From positions 992,001 through 1,056,000 of the forward strand of contig CBDDFL010000001.1 in assembly GCA_965227095.1 (NCBI GenBank): 64,000 bases of DNA, given 5' to 3'. Under the pieces are notes generated by a model. The model was not told the origin of the DNA and made no database searches. It saw only the letters and a list, made by a program, of their open reading frames with translations. Both the position numbers and the translations under genes were made by a program. Below, piece after piece: positions 16,748 through 25,420 of this stretch. This DNA is from JANQMY01 sp965227095 (GTDB lineage: Bacteria > Pseudomonadota > Alphaproteobacteria > JANQMY01). Numbering within the stretch: position 1 is the first letter of the stretch; each line of letters begins with the position of its first letter.

Positions 16748-17559
16748 GGGTCTGATCGTTTGGCAATCGGAGTTTGGCGCGACTGCGCTTGGAAATTCGC
16801 ACCACCCCGGCCGTCGGCCCGAAAGGCGAGTTGCAAGTCAAGTTTCTGGCGGCAGATCGTCATGGTCCATTTTTCCATCCAACTGCCTTGCATGATGACG
16901 CCAAACATCTTCTCCCGCTTGGGCAGCCGCGTATCCATAACCTGTGTTGCAATAACACGGTCCCGGCCGGAGGGAATGCACGTTGGGTCCTGTTGGCGCA
17001 CGGTCTGCAGGGCCGTCAGCGCGATCTTTGGAAGCGCGTCTTGTTGCAGGCTGGGCCAGGTGAGGGTTGATCCCGGCAGGGTGGTGATGTGGTCCAAGTC
17101 CCCGTCGGTTTGCTCAATGATGACGAAGTTGGCTTGGTACGTCCCGTCACAGCCTGCCAATTGTATGTGGTACGACCAACTATTGCGCAATTGAGCCGTC
17201 AATATCTGCCGCTCAATTTGGCGATCCAGTGAAAGCGCTGTTCCAAAATTGCGTCCGGTTTCGTCCATTCGGCAGCGCGTGTCTTTCCGCGCGGCTCGAC
17301 GCGCCGTCTTGGAGAGTTTGCGGCTCATCGAGGCGGAAAGGGTGGGGCGTTGATCTGCGGATAGGAAATTGTCGCGCATCTGCCCATAGCCGGGGGCTGC
17401 TTTCCATTTCGCCGCCTGATCGGGGGGCAGATTGGCTTCCAACCGTAAGAAATAGCTACGTCCTTCCGCCCGGGTTTGGGCGTCGGCGGAATGTGGCGCG
17501 GTGAGCCAAGCCGCTAACATCATCGCGAAGAGAGCTTTACCAAAACTGTGGTGCCTCAT
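16744..17559 (-). CDS. Exported protein of unknown function
   Basis: 271 residues from the ATG at 17559, which follows a run of seven G. Residues 1-27 form a signal peptide ending Ala-Asp-Ala, and an upstream in-frame extension lacks one. The mature part is rich in basic residues (near 80-95) and has four Cys, probably two disulfides (Arg-Cys-Arg-Met, Ala-Gly-Cys-Asp-Gly-Thr, Pro-Thr-Cys-Ile, Ile-Cys-Arg-Gln). I do not recognise a family. It is co-transcribed with the DUF599 membrane protein through a four-base overlap, so the two may work together in the envelope. Confidence 0.7.
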   Translation of the reverse strand: MRHHSFGKALFAMMLAAWLTAPHSADAQTRAEGRSYFLRLEANLPPDQAAKWKAAPGYGQMRDNFLSADQRPTLSASMSRKLSKTARRAARKDTRCRMDETGRNFGTALSLDRQIERQILTAQLRNSWSYHIQLAGCDGTYQANFVIIEQTDGDLDHITTLPGSTLTWPSLQQDALPKIALTALQTVRQQDPTCIPSGRDRVIATQVMDTRLPKREKMFGVIMQGSWMEKWTMTICRQKLDLQLAFRADGRGGANFQAQSRQTPIAKRSDP

Positions 17560-17612
17560 GTCACATCCCCCCCTTTTGGATGATCTGTCGAGGTTTGATT
17601 GATTGGACCTGA

Positions 17613-18182
17613 TCACAACGCTGGCAGGTCGTTTACATCGTTTTTGCTCTTTATTTTGACAGCACACAAGCGTTGGCGCACGGCGGGGCGCGGTTTTTCT
17701 TCGTATCCCTGCTCATAGGCCACGACCCGCACATGCGGAGAAAATGCCTCCAAGAGTTCGCCGGGGGCGAGCAGAAAGTCGGGGTTGCGTGGGCGGCCCA
17801 CTTTCTCATTTCCCTGAGCAAACGTATCGATCAGCAAAATTCCTCCGGAATCCAACGCCTTAGTCAGAAGGGGAAAATGGGGCCGATACAGGTAATTACA
17901 GACGACAATGGCCCCGAAGGACCGGCCGGAAAACGGCCAGGGCGCCTCCTCTAAGTCGGCTTCGATAATTTCTGCACCAGATCCCGCCAAATCGCCCAGA
18001 TTTGAGACATCGATATCCACCGCAGTGACGTCAAATCCCAGATTGAGAAAGTGTCGGGCATGGCGCCCATGGCCTGCTGCCAGGTCGAGAACCCGCCCGG
18101 ATGTTGGGAAAAGAGGCGAAAATCGGCGAATCCAGGGGGATATCGGGATATTCGGATCGGTGGGGCGATCAAAACTAGCCAT
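17613..18182 (-). CDS. Class I SAM-dependent methyltransferase
   Basis: 189 residues from the ATG at 18182; a GTG three codons upstream is possible, but AAAGAAG is better spaced for the ATG. The SAM-binding motif I is Val-Leu-Asp-Leu-Ala-Ala-Gly-His-Gly-Arg-His-Ala, followed by Val-Thr-Ala-Val-Asp-Ile-Asp (motif II acidic residue) and Ile-Val-Val-Cys-Asn-Tyr-Leu-Tyr. It looks like the small TehB-like or tellurite-type methyltransferases, but the substrate is not readable. Divergent from the exported protein at 18408, with a perfect inverted repeat between them. Confidence 0.85.
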   Translation of the reverse strand: MASFDRPTDPNIPISPWIRRFSPLFPTSGRVLDLAAGHGRHARHFLNLGFDVTAVDIDVSNLGDLAGSGAEIIEADLEEAPWPFSGRSFGAIVVCNYLYRPHFPLLTKALDSGGILLIDTFAQGNEKVGRPRNPDFLLAPGELLEAFSPHVRVVAYEQGYEEKPRPAVRQRLCAVKIKSKNDVNDLPAL

Positions 18183-18290
18183 GTTTGGCACTTCTTTTGC
18201 TGATGTTGATGCGGCAGCGATTGGCGCTGATGTCAGAAAAAATTGCTTTTCAGGTTTGGTTAATTTTTGTTAGCATTTACCAACATTCAT

Positions 18291-18310
18291 CTTGTATTCA
18301 CCAATACAAG
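18291..18310. promoter_or_regulatory. Perfect inverted repeat, candidate operator
   Basis: CTTGTATT (18291-18298), CACC, then AATACAAG (18303-18310). It lies between divergent genes starting at 18182 and 18408. No T-run follows, so it is not an intrinsic terminator; an operator or a leader hairpin is more likely. Confidence 0.5.
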
Positions 18311-18407
18311 ACCTCAACATGAAGGGACACAAGGCGGCAGGAATAAGCCTTGGAAAACTTTGTGCGGGGGATTTGCGTTTCACGGGTGGTATCGAACAGG
18401 GAAGACT

Positions 18408-18923
18408 ATGGGTGGGGGCCCAAAAGCCAGTTCAAACCGGAAACTTGCGAAATCCAAAAGGGCGATAGTCGCGCTATTGGTCTTTGCGGGCGCAAGTGTT
18501 GGATCTGCCAATGCGGAAGACGCTTGGTTGCGCGATATTCGCGTTGACGAAGGCACGGGCATTGTTGCGCACCTTCATGTCCCCTTCACGCGGTTCACCG
18601 AAAAAGAAAGACCGAAGGTCGGCGTTGCCGTTTCCAGCCCACAATATATGGGCACACGGGGCGACCTGACGAAATTCACCTGGGACGATAGCGTTCTGTT
18701 GAACCTCGATGTGTCCGCGTCGGGGATTGATGGGCTGAATGTCGGCGGTATAGGTGCCTCGGCGTTTAAGGAAAAAGTCCTGTCGGTCACCAATGACGAT
18801 CCGCAACCCAATGAAATTCAAGGGTTCACGATCGGCCGCGGTTTGTCGGTCAAACCATGGTATGGGTTGGGTCTTCAAGACGAAGCACCGCCCCCGTCAC
18901 CCCGCCTTGGTGCCGGCGAATAA
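18408..18923 (+). CDS. Small exported protein of unknown function
   Basis: 171 residues from the ATG at 18408 (AGGGAAG just upstream). A basic start and a hydrophobic stretch ending Ser-Ala-Asn-Ala make a signal peptide of about 36 residues. The mature part reads like a compact beta-rich domain (Trp-Leu-Arg-Asp-Ile-Arg-Val-Asp-Glu, then Val-Gly-Val-Ala-Val-Ser-Ser) and ends in a Pro-rich tail. I recognise no family. An in-frame upstream extension to 18267 would run through the inverted repeat and lacks a start signal, so it is left out. Confidence 0.6.
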   Translation: MGGGPKASSNRKLAKSKRAIVALLVFAGASVGSANAEDAWLRDIRVDEGTGIVAHLHVPFTRFTEKERPKVGVAVSSPQYMGTRGDLTKFTWDDSVLLNLDVSASGIDGLNVGGIGASAFKEKVLSVTNDDPQPNEIQGFTIGRGLSVKPWYGLGLQDEAPPPSPRLGAGE

Positions 18924-18943
18924 TCTAACTAGCCGTCCGGCCG

Positions 18944-20149
18944 TTAAACTTTTACCCAAAATTCTGACATGCCTCGGAAACCAGGCACCGACTTGAAGCT
19001 GTACCCTTTGTCGGAATGCGTCAGGTTCGGGAATTTTTCAATCACGCCGCGCACCGCTTCCTGTCCTTCGACGCGGGCGAGGGGTGCCCCCAAGCAAAAA
19101 TGCCGTCCGCCACCAAAGGATTGATGCTGAATGCCTTCGCGGGCCACATCAAATTTATCGGGATCTGGATGGATAGACGGATCGCGATTGGCGGCCCCCA
19201 GAGAGGTTGAAAAGGACTGCCCTTTTTGGACGGGGCAGCCCCCAAAGTTCATATCTTCGGGGGCGATCCTCCCCGAACTCACCACAGGGGAATCGAAGCG
19301 CAGCATTTCTTCCACGGCATTCTCGATCAAGCTCGGATCTGCCTTCAATTTGGTGAACTGGTCGGGAAAATCCAACAGCGCTTTAAGCCCGTTACCAATC
19401 AAATCCGTTGTGGTGACGTTGCCGGCGACCAGAAGTAGATTGCATTGCGAGACAATTTCATCCGTGGTCAGACTGTCTCCATCTTCTTCGGCGCGCACCA
19501 TGGCCCCAATGAGGTCGTCATGGTCGGTGCCACGACGTTTTTCGATCTCATCTCGAAACAGGGCATTCAAATTGTCCCGCGCCGCCACGGCCTTGGCGAT
19601 TTGGTCGTCGGACGGAAACAGATTGAAGAACGTATCTGTGGATATGTCCGACCACTGTTTGAAATCTTGGTGCCTCCTGGGATCGATGCCCAGCATCTCG
19701 GCGATGACAATGGATGGCAGCGGCGCGGCCAGGGCTGCAATGACATCGAACTCTGGCGTGTCGATGGCGCCCAGCAACTCATCCACCAATTGGCGGATGC
19801 GCGGACGCATGGCTTCCACGGCGCGGGGTGTGAACGCTTTATTCACCAGGTTGCGCAGGCGCTTGTGATCCGGATCGTCCATGAACAGCATGGAGGGTTC
19901 GCGACCGTCTTCAGGCACGAAACGCCGCGACAGGGACCCTTCCCGTGCTTTGCGGGGATCTGACAGCATGTTTTTATCGCGAAGAATGCGTTGAACATCT
20001 GCGTGGCGTGTGACGATCACGGAACCGAAATCGGGATCTTCAAAGACCGGGTATTTGTCTTGAATTTCCTGAAGGCGAGGGTAAGGATTTTCCCGGTACT
20101 TCTCGTCCAGTGGTGTCAGTTCAATTCCGGTAGGCGGTTTGTTTGGCAT
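18944..20149 (-). CDS. Cytochrome P450
   Basis: 401 residues, soluble, the normal length for a bacterial P450. The I-helix has Ala242-Gly-Asn-Val-Thr246-Thr for oxygen activation, the K-helix has Glu281-Met-Leu-Arg284, and the haem loop is Phe-Gly-Gly-Gly-Arg-His-Phe-Cys352-Leu-Gly with Cys352 as the iron ligand. The start at 20149 is chosen because the extension upstream overlaps the serine-hydrolase gene. It would hydroxylate a hydrophobic substrate using electrons from a ferredoxin and reductase that are not encoded next to it. It lies 10 bases downstream of the esterase gene, so the two likely share a transcript. Confidence 0.93.
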   Translation of the reverse strand: MPNKPPTGIELTPLDEKYRENPYPRLQEIQDKYPVFEDPDFGSVIVTRHADVQRILRDKNMLSDPRKAREGSLSRRFVPEDGREPSMLFMDDPDHKRLRNLVNKAFTPRAVEAMRPRIRQLVDELLGAIDTPEFDVIAALAAPLPSIVIAEMLGIDPRRHQDFKQWSDISTDTFFNLFPSDDQIAKAVAARDNLNALFRDEIEKRRGTDHDDLIGAMVRAEEDGDSLTTDEIVSQCNLLLVAGNVTTTDLIGNGLKALLDFPDQFTKLKADPSLIENAVEEMLRFDSPVVSSGRIAPEDMNFGGCPVQKGQSFSTSLGAANRDPSIHPDPDKFDVAREGIQHQSFGGGRHFCLGAPLARVEGQEAVRGVIEKFPNLTHSDKGYSFKSVPGFRGMSEFWVKV

Positions 20150-20159
20150 TGTCAGTCCC

Positions 20160-21293
20160 TCACAAACAGTCGAACAAAGACTTGGAAAGCGCAAGGGCTC
20201 GCGGATCGCCAACCAGGCTGCCACCCATTTTGTTCATCACATAGGAAAAACCGATGCGGTTTTCCGGATCGGCCGCGCCGAAAGAACCGCCCCAACCGGA
20301 ATGGCCAAAAGCCGTCAAATTGGGTCCGTATTCGCCCCATTCGGCGTTTAAGGCCATGCCGGCGGCCCAACGAACGGAAACACCCAATACCGCGTCTTCG
20401 TTTTCGATTTGCGGGGTTGCCATCGCTTTTATTCCGTCTACGGAAAGAAGTTGTTTGCCGTCCTGAGATCCCCCGGCGGCCAGGATGCCATACAGTTTCG
20501 CCAAGCTGTAGGCCGAGCCACGGCCACCGGCGCCGGGAATTTCGGCCACGCGCCAGGCCCGCTCGTTCGGAGACATCGGATCAAGTGGCGGGTTTGTGAA
20601 AGTTAGCTTCTTTATTTCTGTATCGGCGATGTTGTCGAACGATTGTGGCGGTCCGTCGCTGGGGATCATGTCGGCGATGCGGTGTTCTTCGCTTTCCGGC
20701 AAACCGATATAGAAGTCGATGCCGAACGGTTCGCCGATGTCGTCGCGGAAATAGGTGCCAAGACTTTTTCCCGTGACACGCTTCACTAACTCTCCGGCCA
20801 AATGTCCGTATGTAATGGCATGGTATCCAGAAAAGGCTCCCGGGGCCCAAAGGGGTTCCTGAGCGGCCAATCGTCCCACGAGAAGATCGTGATCGTAAAA
20901 ATCCTCCGCCGTGGTGGCTTCCCGCAGGCCGCTCAGCCCAGATTGGTGGGACAAAAGTTGCGCGATGGTGATGCGGTCTTTGCCGTGGGCGGCGAATTCC
21001 GGCCAATAGGTTGCGACCGTATCGCTGTATGACATCTTGCCTTGATCAACCAGGCGGGCGCAGCAAATTGCCGTTGGCCCTTTGGTTGTGGACCACACAT
21101 TCGGCAATGTGTTTTGTCCCCATGGCGTGGTTTTCGCGGCGTCCCGGTGCCCTGCCCAAATATCGACGATGCACTCGCCGTTCTGAAACGCAGAGAAGGC
21201 GGCGCCGACGTCACCCCGTTCGGTAAAGTTGTTGTGGAACGTTTCTTTTACGGATTCAAAACCGGGCGCGCAGTGCCCTTGTATGTCCACCAT
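20160..21293 (-). CDS. Class C beta-lactamase-like serine hydrolase/esterase
   Basis: 377 residues. The nucleophile motif is Ser68-Thr-Thr-Lys71, the Tyr motif region is Tyr-His-Ala-Ile-Thr-Tyr-Gly, and the third motif is Gly-His-Ser-Gly-Trp-Gly-Gly. This is the EstB type of the beta-lactamase fold: most such proteins are esterases rather than antibiotic-resistance enzymes. No signal peptide is visible, which fits a cytosolic esterase. AGAGAGGA precedes the ATG at 21293. It is in line with the P450 gene (10-base gap) and the isomerase gene upstream (70 bases), forming a likely three-gene catabolic run. Confidence 0.88.
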   Translation of the reverse strand: MVDIQGHCAPGFESVKETFHNNFTERGDVGAAFSAFQNGECIVDIWAGHRDAAKTTPWGQNTLPNVWSTTKGPTAICCARLVDQGKMSYSDTVATYWPEFAAHGKDRITIAQLLSHQSGLSGLREATTAEDFYDHDLLVGRLAAQEPLWAPGAFSGYHAITYGHLAGELVKRVTGKSLGTYFRDDIGEPFGIDFYIGLPESEEHRIADMIPSDGPPQSFDNIADTEIKKLTFTNPPLDPMSPNERAWRVAEIPGAGGRGSAYSLAKLYGILAAGGSQDGKQLLSVDGIKAMATPQIENEDAVLGVSVRWAAGMALNAEWGEYGPNLTAFGHSGWGGSFGAADPENRIGFSYVMNKMGGSLVGDPRALALSKSLFDCL

Positions 21294-21363
21294 CTGGCGT
21301 TTTCCTCTCTTTTTTGAGGATGTTACGCCATTCTCAAGGTCACGCAAAAAAAATGTGTCCGGC

Positions 21364-21966
21364 CTAGGCGGCTTGCAGCGCGGCTTCCAGGAAAATCAGA
21401 TGATCTTGGCCAAAGTATAGTTGGTCCTCAAAGAAGAAGGACGGCGCACCAAACACACCTCGCGCCACCGCGTCTTCTGTGTTCTTTTTCAGCTTGTCCT
21501 TGATGCTTTGTTCTTGCGATGTGTTGAAAATCTCTTCTGCATTAAGACCCGCTTCCTGCAACACGCCCCCAAAGACCTGCATATCGCCCATATCTTTTTG
21601 ATCGACCCAAAAGGCTTTGAAGACGGGCAGGTGAAATTTTTCGAACACCCCCAAATGCTGGGCGGCGACCGCCATACGCATGGCGGCCAATGTGTTTATG
21701 GGGAAAGCCGGATTGGGATTCAGTGTAATGCCGTGATGCGCCACCCAACGCTGCATGGTCAGACTTCCGTAATTTCTTTTGGGCACGCAGGTTTCGAGAA
21801 AGGGTGATTTGTTTTCGGTCGCTTTGTGAACGCCCCCGAGCAGAATGGGAATCCGTCGAATGGTTGCCCCAGTCCGCGCCGCAAAATCATCAATGATCAT
21901 TTCCGCAACGTAACTAAAGGGACTGCCATAATCGAAAAGGAAATCTATTTGCTTGTCTGCGGGCAT
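21364..21966 (-). CDS. 2-hydroxychromene-2-carboxylate isomerase family (DsbA-like) protein
   Basis: 200 residues. The start Ile-Asp-Phe-Leu-Phe-Asp-Tyr-Gly-Ser-Pro-Phe-Ser-Tyr-Val is the kappa-class GST or HCCA-isomerase signature of the DsbA fold, where a Ser replaces the redox Cys pair. Later Gly-Val-Phe-Gly-Ala-Pro-Ser-Phe-Phe-Phe gives the cis-Pro loop. In naphthalene breakdown this family isomerises a chromene carboxylate using glutathione; here the substrate is unknown. GAGGGACGG before the ATG at 21966 supports this start. Its neighbours suggest ring- or lipid-like substrate breakdown. Confidence 0.85.
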   Translation of the reverse strand: MPADKQIDFLFDYGSPFSYVAEMIIDDFAARTGATIRRIPILLGGVHKATENKSPFLETCVPKRNYGSLTMQRWVAHHGITLNPNPAFPINTLAAMRMAVAAQHLGVFEKFHLPVFKAFWVDQKDMGDMQVFGGVLQEAGLNAEEIFNTSQEQSIKDKLKKNTEDAVARGVFGAPSFFFEDQLYFGQDHLIFLEAALQAA

Positions 21967-22223
21967 TCTGTCCGTCCCTCGCGTGTCCGTGATCCGAAAA
22001 AATTGGTTGCTTTTATAAACTAAATATTGATTGCGCGGACGGGAGTCAAGAATGGGCGTTTCCGTCGGCACTCTCCAAATTTATCGGAACGGCTCTGAAT
22101 TTTTTCCGGATACGGAGGAAAAGCTAGCGAGGACGTGCAAACTGAAACGGACCGAACACAAATGTGCCGGCCCGCTTCGATAGTTGGATGATAGAGTGAT
22201 GTGACCGTGAAAGCCGCTTGAGC

Positions 22224-22571
22224 TTACACAGCCGGGATTGCGCGGGAAATCCGCGCGATAATTGCCGCGAAAATTGCGCCAACCAAGGCGACGGCAAAAT
22301 CGAAAGCAAAAATTGGTGTATCGGCGGGTACCGCATCGCCCGCAATCGCGCGATGGGCGTTAAGCCACCAAACATCTCCTAACGGATTAGCAGCCCCCAC
22401 TTGCATTTCAGCAACACTGAAAAAGCCATTCAAAAGGCCCATCAACATTAGCGCCATGCAAACCGCCAGAAGCGGGTAAATGATTGCGCGCATCAAGATG
22501 CCCGCCAAAAGAGTTGCGACACTCATACTTATCAGCCCCCAAGTACATTTGGTCATTATACTTCCACGCAT
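22224..22571 (-). CDS. Small membrane protein, unknown
   Basis: About 115 residues if the ATG at 22571 is used; ATG at 22556 with GGAAG upstream is an equal choice. Three hydrophobic segments (roughly 12-30, 32-52 and 88-108) surround a loop with Trp-Trp-Leu-Asn-Ala-His-Arg. No family is recognised. Coding evidence is only the open frame and membrane-like composition, so this call is tentative. Confidence 0.45.
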   Translation of the reverse strand: MRGSIMTKCTWGLISMSVATLLAGILMRAIIYPLLAVCMALMLMGLLNGFFSVAEMQVGAANPLGDVWWLNAHRAIAGDAVPADTPIFAFDFAVALVGAIFAAIIARISRAIPAV

Positions 22572-22750
22572 ATTCTGACCTGCTCTTGGTTCTTTGGAAA
22601 CGTTCAATTTTAGGCAGGCTGCACAAATATTGGACAAAGAAGGCCTTTAGCAGTGCTAGAACTAAAAAAATGATGACTTCGTGGGCGGTAGCGGTATCGG
22701 ATGCGCTGTCACGAGACGCTGCACGAAGACGATGAAGGGGAAGGTAGATT

Positions 22751-23677
22751 GTGACGGATTTGCAGATTGGGACCCAGGTCGGAGCCAATATTTTAAATGC
22801 GTCGTTTAATCGGCGGGGTGAATTGTTGTGGCGTGCACGGCAGGCGAAGCTCGACCATGTGTTTTCAGCGGACCACATTAGCTTCTTCGTCGGCGCGGGC
22901 ATGGACGGTCTCATCCAGGCAGCCACGGTGATGGGCGCTGTTCCGGATCTGCGTTACGTGGTCGGGATCTATCTGCTCGCGCTTCGCCATCCGGTCCCGG
23001 TGGCGCGCCAATTGGCAACCTTGTCCGAAGCCGGGCCCGGGCGCCTGGTGTTGGGAGTGGGGGTTGGCGGCGAAGACCGCCATGAAATCGAGATTTGCGG
23101 GGTCGATCCGTCTACCCGCGGGCGCCGAACGGATGCCTGCCTTGAAGCTCTGACTGGATTGCTCAGTGGGCAGCCTTTTTCCTATGAGTCCGAATTCTTT
23201 TCGTTTGAAGACGCCCTGATCAAGCCGAAGCCCACGCCGCGAATACCCATCCTCATTGGTGGACGGTCGGATGCCGCGGTGCGCCGCACGGCGAAATTTG
23301 GGGATGGCTGGTTGGGCGCGTGGTGTTCCCACAAGCGGTTTGGCGAGGTGGTGGATCAAACCGCCCAATTGGCCGCGGATGCTGGGCGCCATGTGGATCA
23401 GTGGACACACGGCATGCAGCCTTGGGTGGGGATTGGGGCGACCCGCGACGACGCGCGGGCCCGTTTGGCAAAAGGGATGGAGGATTTCTACCGCATTCCG
23501 TTCGAGCGTTTCGAAAAATACAGCCCCTATGGCACGCCTGACGAAGTGGCAGACTTTCTGGCGCCCTATGTGGAAAAGGGATGCCGTGTGCTGAACATTA
23601 TGCCGGTTGCCGAGAGCCCTGAAGCCGGTATCGATGCTGTCGCCGAGATCGCGGAACGGCTGCGGGCCATCGTCTAG
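22751..23677 (+). CDS. LLM-class F420-dependent-type oxidoreductase
   Basis: 308 residues, starting at GTG 22751. It is a luciferase-like barrel: Leu-Gly-Val-Gly-Val-Gly-Gly-Glu-Asp-Arg near residue 100, a Lys-Pro-Lys-Pro-Thr-Pro-Arg-Ile-Pro-Ile-Leu-Ile-Gly-Gly segment near 160, and the C-terminal helix pair. Cofactor is F420 or FMN; the sequence alone does not decide. It is one of three LLM enzymes in this window, all outside an obvious operon with each other. Confidence 0.8.
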   Translation: MTDLQIGTQVGANILNASFNRRGELLWRARQAKLDHVFSADHISFFVGAGMDGLIQAATVMGAVPDLRYVVGIYLLALRHPVPVARQLATLSEAGPGRLVLGVGVGGEDRHEIEICGVDPSTRGRRTDACLEALTGLLSGQPFSYESEFFSFEDALIKPKPTPRIPILIGGRSDAAVRRTAKFGDGWLGAWCSHKRFGEVVDQTAQLAADAGRHVDQWTHGMQPWVGIGATRDDARARLAKGMEDFYRIPFERFEKYSPYGTPDEVADFLAPYVEKGCRVLNIMPVAESPEAGIDAVAEIAERLRAIV

Positions 23678-23684
23678 GTCTCGT

Positions 23685-24722
23685 CTAAGGATTGGTCAGC
23701 GGGAACAGGGTCACGTCTTCCCACATGGGAAGATAGCGTACCGCTAATTCATCTGTTTTGGCTTTTTGGTCCACCAGCTCGATGCTTTTTTTGGGCGCAA
23801 AGTTTAAAACATCAGACCAAAGACGGTTGGCCACCACTGGCGTGTCGGAAAGCGGATGTGTCAGACTGTCCCAATGTACCGGCACCACGAGGCTCGGGTT
23901 GGTTGCTGTTACCACATGCTGCCAATATCCGTCTTGGTAGTCCTTGGTCTGAGACCCAAGCCCCCCAATGCCAAGAAATAAAACGTCCACATCCAAATGA
24001 TCCAAGCCGTTTGGGATAAAGCCTGCGCTGCCCTGCAAAAGGGCCGTACCGCTTGGGTGTTCGATCAGGATGCTGTAAGACCCGCCTTCGCGATAATCCT
24101 GTACCGCAACGGGCGGCACCAAGGGCGCGTCGATGGTCGCCCCGACGGCGGCTTGACTGCCCATCAAGTCGCCCGGAAAGGTAAAGTGTTTTGACCGAAC
24201 CAGCGTGATGTTGAAGGCACCTAAGGTCAGCACCTCGCCCTCGCCCGGCACTTTGATCTGAGTTTCGGGTAAGTTCCATCCGCGCCCGATATTCGCGGTT
24301 GATTCCGATCCTACCAAAAGAGCGCCCGTGCGTTTGGCCACTTCCGGTGCGTCCATGGCGTGGTCGTAGTGCGAATGCACGGGGATGACCGCCGCAAGCT
24401 CGGCGATACCCGCACGGTCAAGTCCCATGTCAATGGCGTCAAGGTCCGGCGCGATCTTGCCGGACAGCACTTTCCATGTGGAGAACCGCGAGAACCATCC
24501 GTCGGTGAGGATATACGTGACGCCGTCACTCACCAGCAGGTTTGTATTCCCAAGATATCGCACCGTGACCTTGGTTGGACTGGCGGTGGTGGGCGCCGTT
24601 TCCAAATAATCGAATGCGGTCTGGTCAATCTTAGGGGAGGTCAACAAAAGATAGCCGACCAAGGCTGCCGCACAGAGGGCCACTATAGAAACAATGGTGG
24701 CGCTGAGCCGAAACAGTTTCAT
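23685..24722 (-). CDS. Membrane-anchored MBL-fold metallohydrolase
   Basis: 345 residues with an N-terminal hydrophobic anchor (8-28), so the enzyme faces the periplasm. The zinc motif is His116-Ser-His118-Tyr-Asp120-His121, and later His and Asp residues (Ser-Lys-His-Phe, Pro-Val-His-Trp-Asp) complete the set. It falls in the broad beta-lactamase-like superfamily that includes lactonases and phosphodiesterases. Convergent with the LLM gene, with a 7-base gap. It is 12 bases downstream of the lipoprotein gene and likely shares its operon. Confidence 0.85.
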   Translation of the reverse strand: MKLFRLSATIVSIVALCAAALVGYLLLTSPKIDQTAFDYLETAPTTASPTKVTVRYLGNTNLLVSDGVTYILTDGWFSRFSTWKVLSGKIAPDLDAIDMGLDRAGIAELAAVIPVHSHYDHAMDAPEVAKRTGALLVGSESTANIGRGWNLPETQIKVPGEGEVLTLGAFNITLVRSKHFTFPGDLMGSQAAVGATIDAPLVPPVAVQDYREGGSYSILIEHPSGTALLQGSAGFIPNGLDHLDVDVLFLGIGGLGSQTKDYQDGYWQHVVTATNPSLVVPVHWDSLTHPLSDTPVVANRLWSDVLNFAPKKSIELVDQKAKTDELAVRYLPMWEDVTLFPLTNP

Positions 24723-24734
24723 CTGGATATCCCT

Positions 24735-25316
24735 TTATTTTTCTTGTTTGGGAAAGATAGGCGATTGGCGGATGGCGCTGGCGATCCGCGGGTCGAGCGT
24801 CTCGTAGGTGTCCGCCAGGCCGACCAAAAGGCCCGGCTGGTCTGCCTGATAACCACCGATCACCGATACCGCAATGCATTCGTGATACAGCCGCAGGGCG
24901 TCGTCCGGTTTGTCCGCATCCAGATGCACTTCGGCGAGCAGGGCCAATGCATCGAAAGCCTCCCGGTCCGCATATCCTTGAGAAAAAACAAAGGCCGCAT
25001 GCGCTTGGCCGATCAGATCGGCGGCGCGGGTAAGGTTCCCGGCGCGCTGATGCGCCGTTCCCACTTCAAGCGCGATCCGGCCGAATTCCGGGTTGTGATA
25101 ATTCAGATCGGCAGCCGCCGCGTCGATAAAACCATCGCCCAGTTCCGCGGCGTGCGCATCATTTCCTGACAGAACAGCTGTGCGGAAGGTGGCATAGGCT
25201 TCTTGCCAACCGGTTCCTGTGCCGGAGGTTTCCTCGGCGCTTGCGCAGGCCGCGAACATCATCAAAAGAAATGGCAGAAAGAACTTTTTGGTGGCCTCTC
25301 GCATGGTGCTGGTCAT
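24735..25316 (-). CDS. TPR-like lipoprotein
   Basis: 193 residues from the ATG at 25316 with GGAGGAA eight bases upstream. The signal sequence ends Phe-Ala-Ala-Cys, a lipobox. The mature part is all helical with repeat-like units (Ala-Tyr-Ala-Thr-Phe-Arg, Ile-Ala-Leu-Glu-Val-Gly-Thr-Ala-His-Gln-Arg-Ala-Gly, Leu-Leu-Ala-Glu-Val-His-Leu-Asp-Ala) that look like degenerate tetratricopeptide repeats, a protein-binding fold. It is followed at 12 bases by the MBL hydrolase gene and may be its partner at the membrane. Confidence 0.7.
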   Translation of the reverse strand: MTSTMREATKKFFLPFLLMMFAACASAEETSGTGTGWQEAYATFRTAVLSGNDAHAAELGDGFIDAAAADLNYHNPEFGRIALEVGTAHQRAGNLTRAADLIGQAHAAFVFSQGYADREAFDALALLAEVHLDADKPDDALRLYHECIAVSVIGGYQADQPGLLVGLADTYETLDPRIASAIRQSPIFPKQEK

Positions 25317-25359
25317 GTTGCCGTTCCTCCATTTCCGGTCGGTGTTCTGGCGGGAAACC

Positions 25360-25394
25360 AAAAAAAAGGGCCTGGCCCCTCTCGGTCCAAGCCC
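25360..25394 (-). terminator. Rho-independent terminator
   Basis: Read on the minus strand, GGGCTTGG (25394-25387) pairs with CCAGGCCC (25375-25368) with one G-T pair, and eight U follow (25367-25360). It lies 26 bases beyond the gene at 25421-25708. Confidence 0.75.
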
Positions 25395-25420
25395 AAACTC
25401 TTGATCAAGTTTGACCGACC

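Noticed and set aside
20160..21293. Beta-lactamase-like gene considered as antibiotic resistance
   Set aside because: No signal peptide and an EstB-like motif set; an intracellular esterase next to a P450 is more likely.
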